The position numbers and the translations under genes are program-made. Below the pieces are notes generated by a model. It did not search any database, was not told where the DNA came from, and was given only the letters and a program-made list of their open reading frames with translations. Positions 42,508 to 50,710 of a stretch of 64,000 bases of DNA are shown here, piece by piece. Source of the DNA: Mitsuokella sp. oral taxon 131 str. W9106 (GTDB taxonomy: Bacteria > Bacillota > Negativicutes > Selenomonadales > Selenomonadaceae); the NCBI RefSeq assembly GCF_000469545.1, contig NZ_KI273061.1, positions 110,761 through 174,760 on the forward strand, in the 5' to 3' direction. Within the stretch, counting starts at the first letter, position 1; every line of letters starts with the position of its first letter.

Positions 42508-44523
42508 TTATGCCCAGCCGAGCCGCTTGCGCGCTGCCAGGATGTCCGCCACCATCTCGTTTGCGAGCGCCTTGGGGTCGACGTTGACGTGCATCGTCGC
42601 GCCGAGCGTCTCCTTCGTGTCGCGCTTTAGGAAATTCGTGACGTTCGTCGAGCCCTGCACGGGCGGCTCGACGCAGTGGTAGGAGTCGATGCCAAACAGG
42701 CGGAAGCCGAGCGAGGCGTCGAGCCCCTTTTCGTTTGCCCACTCCGGGCTTGCGAATGCGTAGGGCATATCCTTGATGGGGACGCCCGCCGCCTGCGCGA
42801 CGCCGCCGAAGATCGTCGAGGCGCGCGTGTTGTCGATGCACTCGCCCATGTGCCAGACGGGCGGCAGGTCTTCGCCGAGGAACGCCAGCAGGGATGCGCC
42901 TGCCCTTTTGCGGCCTTCGAGGCTGCAGTAGCCGAGCTTTAGGAGTGGGAACGAGGCGCAGCCGTTCGTGAAGATCAGGATGTTGTTCCTCAGGAGCTCG
43001 TCGGCGACATCCACGATGGCGCGCTCGTAGACGACGCGCGGGTTCGTGCAGCCGACCATGTTGACGATGCCCTGCACTTGGCCGCGCTTTAGGGCCGCAG
43101 CGAGCGGCGCAAAGCTGCCGAAGCGCTCCTTGACGTACTCGGCGGAGAAGCCGACCTCTGCCGTGACTTCGTAGGCGGGGATGAATACGGGGATGTCGCG
43201 GCGTGCGGCAAAGCTTTCGATGGCGCGCGTGACGATCTTCTTCGCGATCGATTCCGTTTCCTCGACGTTCGTGTGGCGGTGGTCGTAGGCGTAGTGCTCC
43301 GCGCCCGGCAGGCGCGCCGAGTCACTCGTCGTCACGACGGTCGTCTTGAAGCAGCGCGCGACGTCCATAATGGCGGGGAATACGTCCTGCACGTCGGCGA
43401 CCCAAAGGTCGAGCGCGCCCGTGCCGAGGACGAGCTCCGCGCCGATGGCGTTGGAGAGGGGGATGACCCCTTCGTAACGGTACATCGCCGAGAGGCAGGA
43501 GCAGCATATGCCGTAGAACTGGATGCCCTTTGCGCCGTGCGCCTTCGCGAGATCGATCATTTCCTCGGTGCGGCCGATGCGGACGATCTCGCTGACGAGC
43601 GTCGGCAGGTGCCCGTGCACGGCGATGTTGACGTAGCCTTTCCGGAGCGCGCCGACGTTGACCTTCGAGGTCGCGCGGTGGCCGACGCCAAAGAGCGCAT
43701 CCGTCGCGATGTTCGCCGCGACGACGCCCGTGAACGTGAAGGCGAGACCGCAGCGGAGGAACTGCTGCAGGATGTTTTTCCAGTCGCCGTCCGTGCCGCA
43801 GCCCGTGCGGTGAAATGCCTCAAAGACTTCATGGTAGGCACTGATGGGAAGGATGTCGAGCTTCTTCCAGACGGCCTGCCGTTCGGCGGGCGCGAGTGCC
43901 TTGATGGTCTGATAGTCGTCCGGGAGCGGGCGCGAGAGATCCGCGAGCAGGACGTCGGCGAGCTTGCCCGCGAGGCGCTTGACGGACTGGCCGCGCGTCT
44001 CGATGCCGAACGCATGGCAGGCTTCGCGGATGCGGCCTGCACCTAGGATCGGCAGGTTTAGGCGTCCTTCGGCGACGAATTTCAGTGAGAGGATGACTTC
44101 GCGCGCGTGCGCGCCGTGCTGTGCCGCGCCGCTCGCAGCGCTCCGCAGGAGGTTGCGCGCGACGATGAGGTCGGCGTCCGCGCCGCAGACGCCGCGCGGG
44201 CTCTTGGGCGTGATCTTGCAGGGCCCCATGTTGCAGAAGCGGCAGCAGACGCCGGCGAGACCGAAGGAGCACTGCGGCTTCTGCTTATCGAATCGGTCGA
44301 ATGCCGTGTCGCAGCCGATCTGCTCCATGCGCAGGATCATCTCGCGCACGGCTGGGTCGGGCGTGCCGTCCAAGACGTCCTGTTTTGTGGCGAAGGTCTT
44401 GCGGTATTCGGCGACGGCCTTCATGTAGTCGTTGACGCCGCCGTGCTCATGCGGGTGCGCGGCATCGTGCTCATGGGCCTGCCAGTCGGGGTGTTGATGT
44501 GGATGCGTGTGTTCGTCGTGCAT
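42508..44523 (-). CDS. cooS: Ni-CODH-type carbon monoxide dehydrogenase homologue with altered C-cluster site
   Basis: A 671-residue protein of the CooS family. The Cys set for the B/D clusters is present (C85, C93, C94, C97, C102, C113). For the C-cluster, VHGH (303-305), C340/C341, C492, C522 and C562 are conserved and Lys 599 is kept. The position equivalent to the Cys in the family motif DxQCxxP reads DVQDVFP, so the Cys is Asp 380, and CCTGNE reads CCSCLS. The first 29 residues hold ten histidines, a metal-binding-like tail. No cooC, cooF or acs genes adjoin. CO oxidation is therefore uncertain; a hybrid-type cluster with another reaction is possible. RBS AGGAGAG. Confidence 0.9.
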   Translation of the reverse strand: MHDEHTHPHQHPDWQAHEHDAAHPHEHGGVNDYMKAVAEYRKTFATKQDVLDGTPDPAVREMILRMEQIGCDTAFDRFDKQKPQCSFGLAGVCCRFCNMGPCKITPKSPRGVCGADADLIVARNLLRSAASGAAQHGAHAREVILSLKFVAEGRLNLPILGAGRIREACHAFGIETRGQSVKRLAGKLADVLLADLSRPLPDDYQTIKALAPAERQAVWKKLDILPISAYHEVFEAFHRTGCGTDGDWKNILQQFLRCGLAFTFTGVVAANIATDALFGVGHRATSKVNVGALRKGYVNIAVHGHLPTLVSEIVRIGRTEEMIDLAKAHGAKGIQFYGICCSCLSAMYRYEGVIPLSNAIGAELVLGTGALDLWVADVQDVFPAIMDVARCFKTTVVTTSDSARLPGAEHYAYDHRHTNVEETESIAKKIVTRAIESFAARRDIPVFIPAYEVTAEVGFSAEYVKERFGSFAPLAAALKRGQVQGIVNMVGCTNPRVVYERAIVDVADELLRNNILIFTNGCASFPLLKLGYCSLEGRKRAGASLLAFLGEDLPPVWHMGECIDNTRASTIFGGVAQAAGVPIKDMPYAFASPEWANEKGLDASLGFRLFGIDSYHCVEPPVQGSTNVTNFLKRDTKETLGATMHVNVDPKALANEMVADILAARKRLGWA

Positions 44524-44740
44524 GGTGCTCTCCTCTATTGATAATACATATAGAAAAGATATGGTTTATACGGAACAGTCTACATGATTTGGCATGGAAA
44601 GTCAATGCATCTTTTTGCCGTCGGCGCGATCCGCCGATCTTCTGACTGTGGGCTTGGGTCCTGCATCCTCTTTTCCTGCCGATTTTGCAACACATGTATT
44701 GTAAACCTACACCACGTGTTACGATCTCATGCATTTCCTC

Positions 44741-44769
44741 TTGTAAATTGGTGCATTTTATTATAAGAT
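44741..44769 (+). promoter_or_regulatory. promoter of the mreB-flagellar run
   Basis: TTGTAA (44741-44746) and TAAGAT (44764-44769) are spaced by 17 bases, 51 bases upstream of mreB. The rest of the cooS-mreB gap (44524-44740) is AT-richer and shows no gene. One short frame there (44584-44766) lacks a ribosome site. Confidence 0.5.
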
Positions 44770-44819
44770 AAAATGGATTCATTGGCGGAAGCAGCAGGCT
44801 TTAGGAGGAGAATCGGCAA

Positions 44820-45842
44820 ATGTTTGGCATGTCTTTGGATATCGGGATTGACCTTGGCACGGCGAATGTGCTCGTCTACGTCAAGGGCAGGGGAATCGTC
44901 CTGCGCGAGCCTTCAGTCGTTGCGATTGACCGCGATACGAACTCCGTGCTCGCTATCGGGGAGGAGGCACGGCAGATGATCGGCAGGACGCCGGGCAACA
45001 TCGTCGCGATACGCCCGCTTCGCGAAGGCGTCATTGCCGATTACGACATCACGGAGGGCATGCTCCGCTACTTCATCGAGAAGGTCGTCGGCAAGCGGTT
45101 CGTCTTCCGCCCGCGCATCATGATCTGCATCCCGTCCGGCGTGACGATGGTCGAGCAGCGCGCCGTGCAGGAGGCGGCGGACCAGGCTGGCGCGCGCCAT
45201 ACGCAGCTCATCGAAGAGCCGCTCGCAGCGGCGCTCGGCGCGGGGCTTGACATCGTCGAGCCGTGCGGCTCGATGGTCATCGATATCGGCGGCGGCACGA
45301 CGGATATTGCCGTCATCAGCCTCGGCGGCATCGTGATGAGCGAGTCGCTGCGCATCGCGGGCGACAAGTTTGACGAGGACATCATCGATTACGTCAAGCG
45401 CGAGTTCAATCTCATGATCGGCGAGCGCACGGCAGAGGATATCAAGCTGAACGTGGGGGCGGCATTCGGCACGGCGCGCAAGGAAAGCATGGACATCCGC
45501 GGGCGCGACCTCGTCTCGGGGCTCCCGAAGACGGTCGAGATCACGACGGCGCAGGTGGCGGAGGCGCTGCGCATGTCGGTGACGCGCATCGTCGACTGCG
45601 TCAAGAAGGTGCTCGAGGATACGCCGCCGGAGCTCGCGGCGGACATCATGAACCGCGGCATAGTCATGACGGGCGGCGGCGCGATGCTCTACGGGCTCGA
45701 CGAGCTCATCCGCCGCGAGACGGATATTCCGACGGCGCTCGCCGAGGACGCGCTCTCGTGCGTCGCGCTCGGCTGCGGCAAGGCGCTCGATACGTTTACG
45801 AAGTTCGATGGCAGGGCCATGAACATGAAGATCGGAAAGTAG
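44820..45842 (+). CDS. mreB: MreB/Mbl-type actin-like rod-shape protein
   Basis: A 340-residue actin fold: GIDLGTANVLVYVKGRGIVL (phosphate 1), PSGVTMVEQRAVQEAA, IDIGGGTTDIAVIS (phosphate 2) and MTGGGAMLYGLDE (adenosine). It guides cell-wall synthesis along the rod. The paralogue (MreB, Mbl or MreBH) cannot be told from one sequence. It lies 10 bases before flgF, the arrangement common in Negativicutes. RBS AGGAGGAG. Confidence 0.93.
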   Translation: MFGMSLDIGIDLGTANVLVYVKGRGIVLREPSVVAIDRDTNSVLAIGEEARQMIGRTPGNIVAIRPLREGVIADYDITEGMLRYFIEKVVGKRFVFRPRIMICIPSGVTMVEQRAVQEAADQAGARHTQLIEEPLAAALGAGLDIVEPCGSMVIDIGGGTTDIAVISLGGIVMSESLRIAGDKFDEDIIDYVKREFNLMIGERTAEDIKLNVGAAFGTARKESMDIRGRDLVSGLPKTVEITTAQVAEALRMSVTRIVDCVKKVLEDTPPELAADIMNRGIVMTGGGAMLYGLDELIRRETDIPTALAEDALSCVALGCGKALDTFTKFDGRAMNMKIGK

Positions 45843-45852
45843 GTGCTCTATT

Positions 45853-46656
45853 ATGTGGCGTGGGCTTTACACGGCGGGAGCCGGCATGATCACGGAAACA
45901 AAGCGGACGGACGCGATCGCGAACAATCTCGCGAATGCGAATACATCGGGCTACAAGCGTGACGTCGCGATCAACAGCGAGTTTGAGCCGATGCTCATCC
46001 GACGCATCAACGATGCGAAGGCGGACGCTTCGGACGTGACGTCGTTCAAGGGGTTCCATCTCGGCAGCCAGGCGCCCGCTGTCGGCACGCTCGGACTCGG
46101 CTCGTACATCTCGGAGATCGCGGTCGATCAGGCGCAGGGACCTTTCGAGACGACGGGCAATCCGCTCGACCTCGCGATCAGCGGCAACGGCTACTTCGCG
46201 ATCCAAACGCCGCAGGGCGTCCGCTACACGCGCGACGGCAATTTCTACCGCAGCGCCCAGGGCATCCTGCAGACGGTTCAGGGCAATCCTGTCTTGGGTG
46301 CGAACGGAGGGACGATCACGATTCCAGGCAACGCCCGCTACATCACGTTCGGCGGCAAGGGCGAAGTGCGCGCGGACAATCGCGTCGTGGGACAGCTTGC
46401 CTTCGTCGAGTTCGACGGCGACCGCCGCGCACTCTTAAAGCAGGGGGGCAATCTCTTCTACCCACAGCAGGGCGCGACGCCGCGTCCCGCGACGGGCGAC
46501 ATCGAGCAGGGCATCCTGGAGCGCGCGAATACGAACGTCGTCTCGGAGATGGTCGCGCTCATCAACAACTACCGCGTCTACGAGGCGGGCTCAAAGGCAG
46601 TCACGACGCAGGACTCGATGCTCGACAAGTCGGTCAATGAAGTCGGCCGCATCTGA
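45853..46656 (+). CDS. flgF: flagellar basal-body rod protein FlgF-like
   Basis: A 267-residue rod/hook-family protein. The N-terminal motif is GAGMITETKRTDAIANNLAN with ANTSGYKRD; GNPLDLAISGNGYFAIQTP is the core; the C-terminal helix NVVSEMVALINNYRVYEAGS closes the rod fold. FlgF and FlgG are close relatives; I call this FlgF because the next gene matches FlgG better. It forms part of the distal or proximal rod. It may be read from the mreB promoter. Confidence 0.88.
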   Translation: MWRGLYTAGAGMITETKRTDAIANNLANANTSGYKRDVAINSEFEPMLIRRINDAKADASDVTSFKGFHLGSQAPAVGTLGLGSYISEIAVDQAQGPFETTGNPLDLAISGNGYFAIQTPQGVRYTRDGNFYRSAQGILQTVQGNPVLGANGGTITIPGNARYITFGGKGEVRADNRVVGQLAFVEFDGDRRALLKQGGNLFYPQQGATPRPATGDIEQGILERANTNVVSEMVALINNYRVYEAGSKAVTTQDSMLDKSVNEVGRI

Positions 46657-46693
46657 TTTTTAGCTTGAAGCAAGAAAATGATTCGCTTTTCCT

Positions 46694-46720
46694 TAAGAAA
46701 AATGCGTTCCCATTCGATAT
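46694..46720 (+). promoter_or_regulatory. sigma-28-like flagellar promoter upstream of flgG
   Basis: TAAG (46694-46697), a 15-base spacer and TTCGATAT (46713-46720) resemble the sigma-D/FliA consensus TAAA-N15-GCCGATAT. It ends 68 bases before the flgG start. Confidence 0.45.
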
Positions 46721-46788
46721 AGTGGGAAAGAGCGTATTATCGCCGAGCGGCGAACGCAAGTTGTACAGGGAATTGGGGGCATTTTACT

Positions 46789-47583
46789 ATGATGCGAGCA
46801 CTTTGGTCTGCTGCTTCCGGCATGAAGGCAGAGCAGACGAATATGGACGTCGTCGCGCACAATATCGCCAACGTCAATACGTACGGCGGCAAGAAGGTAC
46901 GCGCAGAGTTCCAGGATCTCGTCTACCAGACGCTGCGCGAGGCAGGCGCGCGCAGCGGTGCGGACTCGCAGTACCCGTCGGGGCTGCAGGTCGGCCTCGG
47001 CACGCGTGTCGCGGCGACGAACCGCATCTTCACGCAGGGCGCACTGCAGACGACGGACAACCCGACCGACATCGGCATCCAGGGCGAGGGCTACTTCCGC
47101 ATCACGATGCCGGACGGCACGACGGCATACACGCGTGACGGCACGTTCAAGCTCGACTCGGATCGCCGCATGGTCACGACGGACGGCTACCCGCTCGCGG
47201 ACGGCATTACGATCGACGCGAATGCGCCGAGCGACTCGATCGTCATCGCAGGCGACGGACGCGTTTCCTGCCGCCCTGCCGGCAGCCAGCAGCAGCAGGA
47301 AGTCGGGCAGATCACGCTCTCGCGCTTTGTCAACCCAGCCGGCCTCACGGCAATCGGCAAGAACCTTTTCGTCGTCTCCGACGCTTCGGGCGAGGCGATC
47401 GATACGAACCCCGGCGAGGACGGCTCCGGCACGCTCACGCAGGGGACGCTCGAGATGAGCAACGTGCAGATCGTCGAGGAAATGGTCAACATGATCGTCG
47501 CGCAGCGCGCTTACGAGTCGAACTCGAAGGCTGTCACGACGTCGGATTCCATGCTCGAGATCGCAAACGGGCTCAAGCGTTAA
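46789..47583 (+). CDS. flgG: flagellar distal rod protein FlgG
   Basis: A 264-residue protein: [20 protein letters not shown] and [20 protein letters not shown] at the start, the [10 protein letters not shown] core and [20 protein letters not shown] at the end. FlgG forms the distal rod that passes through the P and L rings. It ends directly against flgA (TAA then ATG). Confidence 0.95.
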   Translation: MMRALWSAASGMKAEQTNMDVVAHNIANVNTYGGKKVRAEFQDLVYQTLREAGARSGADSQYPSGLQVGLGTRVAATNRIFTQGALQTTDNPTDIGIQGEGYFRITMPDGTTAYTRDGTFKLDSDRRMVTTDGYPLADGITIDANAPSDSIVIAGDGRVSCRPAGSQQQQEVGQITLSRFVNPAGLTAIGKNLFVVSDASGEAIDTNPGEDGSGTLTQGTLEMSNVQIVEEMVNMIVAQRAYESNSKAVTTSDSMLEIANGLKR

Positions 47584-48336
47584 ATGAAACGAATTTTTCC
47601 AGCCATTCTATGCTTCGTGTGGAGTGGCTTCTTCTTTCTCCTGCAGGCACCATCCGCCTGCGCGTACGGCGGCAACCTGCAGGCCGACCGCTACCCGCAG
47701 CTCGTCACGCAGGAACGTTTTTTGGAGCTCGCGCAGCAGGAAGTGCACCGCTCTCTCGTGGACTTCGGCGAGCAGCGGCGGCACGATCTCGTGCTCGTGC
47801 GCGCGCCGCAGGACATGCGCCTGCCGGACGGCGCGATCACGTTTCAGGCGAAGAGCCGCGTCCGCTACGGCAGCACGTTCCCCGTGCAGGTCCAGGTGTT
47901 CGTCGACGGGCGGCCGTACCGCTACGCCGTCGTCTACTACGTGCTCCGGGTCTACGAGACGGCGCTCGTCGCCGCGCATGAGCTTCGCCCGAATCAAGCG
48001 ATCGGCGCCGGCGATGTGCGCACGCAGGAGTTTCCGATCCACAGCCGCGAAGCCGCCTACGTGAAGGATGCCGCAGCGATCGCGGGGCGCGTCCCCGCGC
48101 GGCTCATCCCGGCGGACACGCCGCTTGAGGAGACCTTTTTGCAGCAGCCCATCGCGGTCGAAGCGGGCACGCCTGTCTCGATCGTCACGCGCTATCACGG
48201 CATTACGGCGCGCGCGATGGGAACGGCGATGCAGCGCGGGCGCATCGGCGAAAAGATACGCGTGCGCAGCGAGAGTTCAGGGCGTGTCCTTTGGGGCAAG
48301 GTCATCGATGCCTCGACGGTCGAGGTCGGAAACTAG
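47584..48336 (+). CDS. flgA: flagellar P-ring assembly chaperone FlgA
   Basis: A 250-residue exported protein with a signal peptide (about 1-27, ending near ACAYG) and a SAF domain (about 135-250), with AAHELRPNQAIGAGDVRTQEF and the final segment IRVRSESSGRVLWGKVID. FlgA helps FlgI polymerise into the P ring in the periplasm. It starts on the base after the flgG stop, with its ribosome site inside flgG. Confidence 0.93.
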   Translation: MKRIFPAILCFVWSGFFFLLQAPSACAYGGNLQADRYPQLVTQERFLELAQQEVHRSLVDFGEQRRHDLVLVRAPQDMRLPDGAITFQAKSRVRYGSTFPVQVQVFVDGRPYRYAVVYYVLRVYETALVAAHELRPNQAIGAGDVRTQEFPIHSREAAYVKDAAAIAGRVPARLIPADTPLEETFLQQPIAVEAGTPVSIVTRYHGITARAMGTAMQRGRIGEKIRVRSESSGRVLWGKVIDASTVEVGN

Positions 48337-48404
48337 GCGTGCCCTTTCGGAAATGTGCAGGTGCGCATTTGCGCGTATATGCGTATAGGAGTAGGAGTGA
48401 AACG

Positions 48405-49010
48405 ATGAAGACTAGAAATCGCTATCGAAAGAGTGCGGCGCTGCTTGCGGCAGCCATGCTGCTCTCGCTTCCGCTCGCGGCGGGCGCGTCGGCGCAGTCG
48501 CTTTGGTCGGACAACGGCGGTGTGCGGAGCGTCTTCGCCGACCGCAAGGCCTGCCAGGTCGGCGACATCCTGACGATCGTCATCAGCGAGACGACGTCGA
48601 CGACGGCAGCGAAGTCGAACTCGAACAGCAAGAAGGGCAGTACGACGCTCAATGCGGGCATCGGCATTTTCGACTTCTTGCGGGCGGCGTCGGCAGGTGC
48701 TTCGGACTCGTTCTCGGCGTCGGGCGCCGCGAAGGACACGAGCTCGTTCAAGGGCAACGTGACCGTCACGGTCGTCGACGTGCAGCCGAACGGCAACATG
48801 ACGCTCGAGGGCACGCAGTCGATTTGGCAGAACCGCGACGAGCACAGGATCACGTTTCGCGGGGTCTGCCGCATGGACGACGTGACGGCGGCGAATACGA
48901 TCCCGTCGACCAAGATCGCCGACGCGACGGTGCGCTTCGACGGAAAGGGCCCGCTCAATGCAAAACAGCGGCAGGGCATCTTGACGCAGGTATTCAATTT
49001 CCTGTTCTAA
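48405..49010 (+). CDS. flgH: flagellar L-ring protein FlgH, without lipobox
   Basis: A 201-residue protein: signal peptide ending GASAQS, then SLWSDNGGVRSVFADRKA and VGDILTIVISETT, with GNVTVTVVDVQPNGNMTLEG and the C-terminal region TQVFNFLF. It forms the outer-membrane ring of the flagellum. Enterobacterial FlgH is a lipoprotein; no Cys follows the signal peptide here, so processing by signal peptidase I is predicted. RBS AGTAGGAG. Confidence 0.93.
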   Translation: MKTRNRYRKSAALLAAAMLLSLPLAAGASAQSLWSDNGGVRSVFADRKACQVGDILTIVISETTSTTAAKSNSNSKKGSTTLNAGIGIFDFLRAASAGASDSFSASGAAKDTSSFKGNVTVTVVDVQPNGNMTLEGTQSIWQNRDEHRITFRGVCRMDDVTAANTIPSTKIADATVRFDGKGPLNAKQRQGILTQVFNFLF

Positions 49011-49022
49011 GAGGGATCATTT

Positions 49023-50135
49023 ATGAAACGAATCATATCGCTGGCACTTTCGGCGCTCTTCGCGCTCAGCCTCGTGCCGGGCGTCGTCTCGGCGGAGTCC
49101 GCCGTCACGCGCATCAAGGATATCGCAAAAGTACAGGGCGTCCGCAGCAACCAGCTCATGGGCTACGGGCTCGTCGTCGGGCTCAACAAGACGGGCGACT
49201 CGAACAAGGCGCTTGAGACGATCCAGTCGATCGGCAACATGCTCAAGGCGTACGGCGTCGCGATCGACCCGTCGAGCCTGAAGCCGGACAACGCCGCTGC
49301 CGTCATGGTCACGGCGACGCTGCCGCCGTTCGTGCGCGAGGGCGACACGATCGACGTCACGGTTTCCTCGATCGCGGACGCGAAGAGCATCCAGGGCGGC
49401 ACGCTCTTGCAGACGCCGCTCCGCGCGGCGAACGGCGACGTCTACGCCGTCGCACAGGGACCGGTCTCGACGGGCGGCTTCATGGCAGGAAACGGCGGCT
49501 CGAAGGTACAGAAGAATTTCCCGACGGTCGGCACGACGCCAAACGGCGCGATTGTCGAGCGGTCGGTCGAGGATAATCTCGGCGCGGATGGGCATATCTC
49601 GCTCTCGCTCGCCCAGCCGGACTTCACGACGGCAGCGCGCATGGCGCAGTCGATCAACGCGCGCTTCGGCGGCATCGCGACGGCGGCGAACCCCGGCCGC
49701 ATCGACATCAGCGTTCCCGGCGCGTACCGTGGCAACGTCGTCTCCTTCATCGCTTCGCTCGAATCGCTGCCGATCATGCCGGACAACGTCGCGAAGGTCG
49801 TCCTGAACGAGCGCACGGGCACGATCGTCATGGGCGGCGACGTCTCGGTCGACGCGTGCGCGATCACACAGGGCGGGCTCACGATCAAGGTCGAGCACGA
49901 CACCGACGTCAACCAGCCGGCGCCATTCAGCTACGGCAGCACGATCGTGACGAGGAACACGGACACGAAGGCGAAGGAAGACAAGGCGAGCACGATCGTC
50001 CTGCCTGCCACGGCGAATGTCAACGACATCGTCGGCGCCCTCAACGCCGTCGGTGCGACGCCGCGCGATACGATTTCGATTTTGCAGGCGATGAAGGCAG
50101 CCGGCGCGATTCACGCCGACCTACAGCTCATCTGA
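49023..50135 (+). CDS. flgI: flagellar P-ring protein FlgI
   Basis: A 370-residue exported protein with a signal peptide (about 1-23) followed by the conserved start RIKDIAKVQGVRSNQLMGYG and VGLNKTGDSNKALETIQSI, ending with LNAVGATPRDTISILQAMKA. It forms the periplasmic ring around the rod in the peptidoglycan layer. It lies 12 bases after flgH. Confidence 0.97.
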   Translation: MKRIISLALSALFALSLVPGVVSAESAVTRIKDIAKVQGVRSNQLMGYGLVVGLNKTGDSNKALETIQSIGNMLKAYGVAIDPSSLKPDNAAAVMVTATLPPFVREGDTIDVTVSSIADAKSIQGGTLLQTPLRAANGDVYAVAQGPVSTGGFMAGNGGSKVQKNFPTVGTTPNGAIVERSVEDNLGADGHISLSLAQPDFTTAARMAQSINARFGGIATAANPGRIDISVPGAYRGNVVSFIASLESLPIMPDNVAKVVLNERTGTIVMGGDVSVDACAITQGGLTIKVEHDTDVNQPAPFSYGSTIVTRNTDTKAKEDKASTIVLPATANVNDIVGALNAVGATPRDTISILQAMKAAGAIHADLQLI

Positions 50136-50150
50136 TCAGGAGGGCATATC

Positions 50151-50630
50151 ATGCAGATCAATCCGTTTGCCAGCACGGGCCTTCAAGGCAGCGTGCGGGG
50201 CAATATGACGGCGGATGCCGCGGTTACGTCGGCGGACTCCGCGCGCTTTTCCTCCATGCTCGACGACCTCAAGACGAAGGCGGGCGCGGCAGAAAAGAAG
50301 GACGCAGCGCCTGCGGATGCGGCGGCAAAGCGCGATGCAGACCTCAAGAAGGCCTGCAGGGGCTTCGAGGGCATGTTCCTCGGGATCATGTACAAGGCGA
50401 TGCGCCAGACCGTTCCGGAGGACAAGCTCTTCGGCGAGACGAACGGGCAGAAAATCTTTCAGGACATGCGCGACGAGGAACTCATGAAGAGCGTCGCGGA
50501 GTCGGGCGGCATCGGCCTCGCCGACATGATGTACCGCCAGCTTTCCCCGCAGGTCGTCGGGAAAGCGGCAAAGAGCGCCTACGAAGCGGCGCGCGAGGCA
50601 CACGCGCTGCCGAAGATATCAATCCGATGA
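50151..50630 (+). CDS. flgJ: rod-binding protein, FlgJ N-terminal type
   Basis: A 159-residue protein with the rod-binding domain ACRGFEGMFLGIMYKAMRQT and DELMKSVAESGGIGLADMMY. The muramidase half of enterobacterial FlgJ is missing, as in many Firmicutes, so a separate hydrolase must open the wall. It closes the flagellar run and a hairpin follows. Confidence 0.9.
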   Translation: MQINPFASTGLQGSVRGNMTADAAVTSADSARFSSMLDDLKTKAGAAEKKDAAPADAAAKRDADLKKACRGFEGMFLGIMYKAMRQTVPEDKLFGETNGQKIFQDMRDEELMKSVAESGGIGLADMMYRQLSPQVVGKAAKSAYEAAREAHALPKISIR

Positions 50631-50651
50631 ATTCTCTAATGGAATCCTTAT

Positions 50652-50682
50652 ACGCCTTCCTCATTCGGGGAGGGCGTTTTCC
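50652..50682 (+). terminator. terminator after flgJ
   Basis: ACGCCTTCC and GGGAGGGCGT pair with slight imperfections, followed by TTTTCC. It is 21 bases past the flgJ stop. Confidence 0.7.
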
Positions 50683-50710
50683 TGCGTTTTGATTCGACAA
50701 GGAGCATCTC

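Noticed and set aside
44584-44766. Short plus-strand frame in the cooS-mreB gap
   Set aside because: It has no ribosome binding site, ends at the mreB promoter, and shows no family features.
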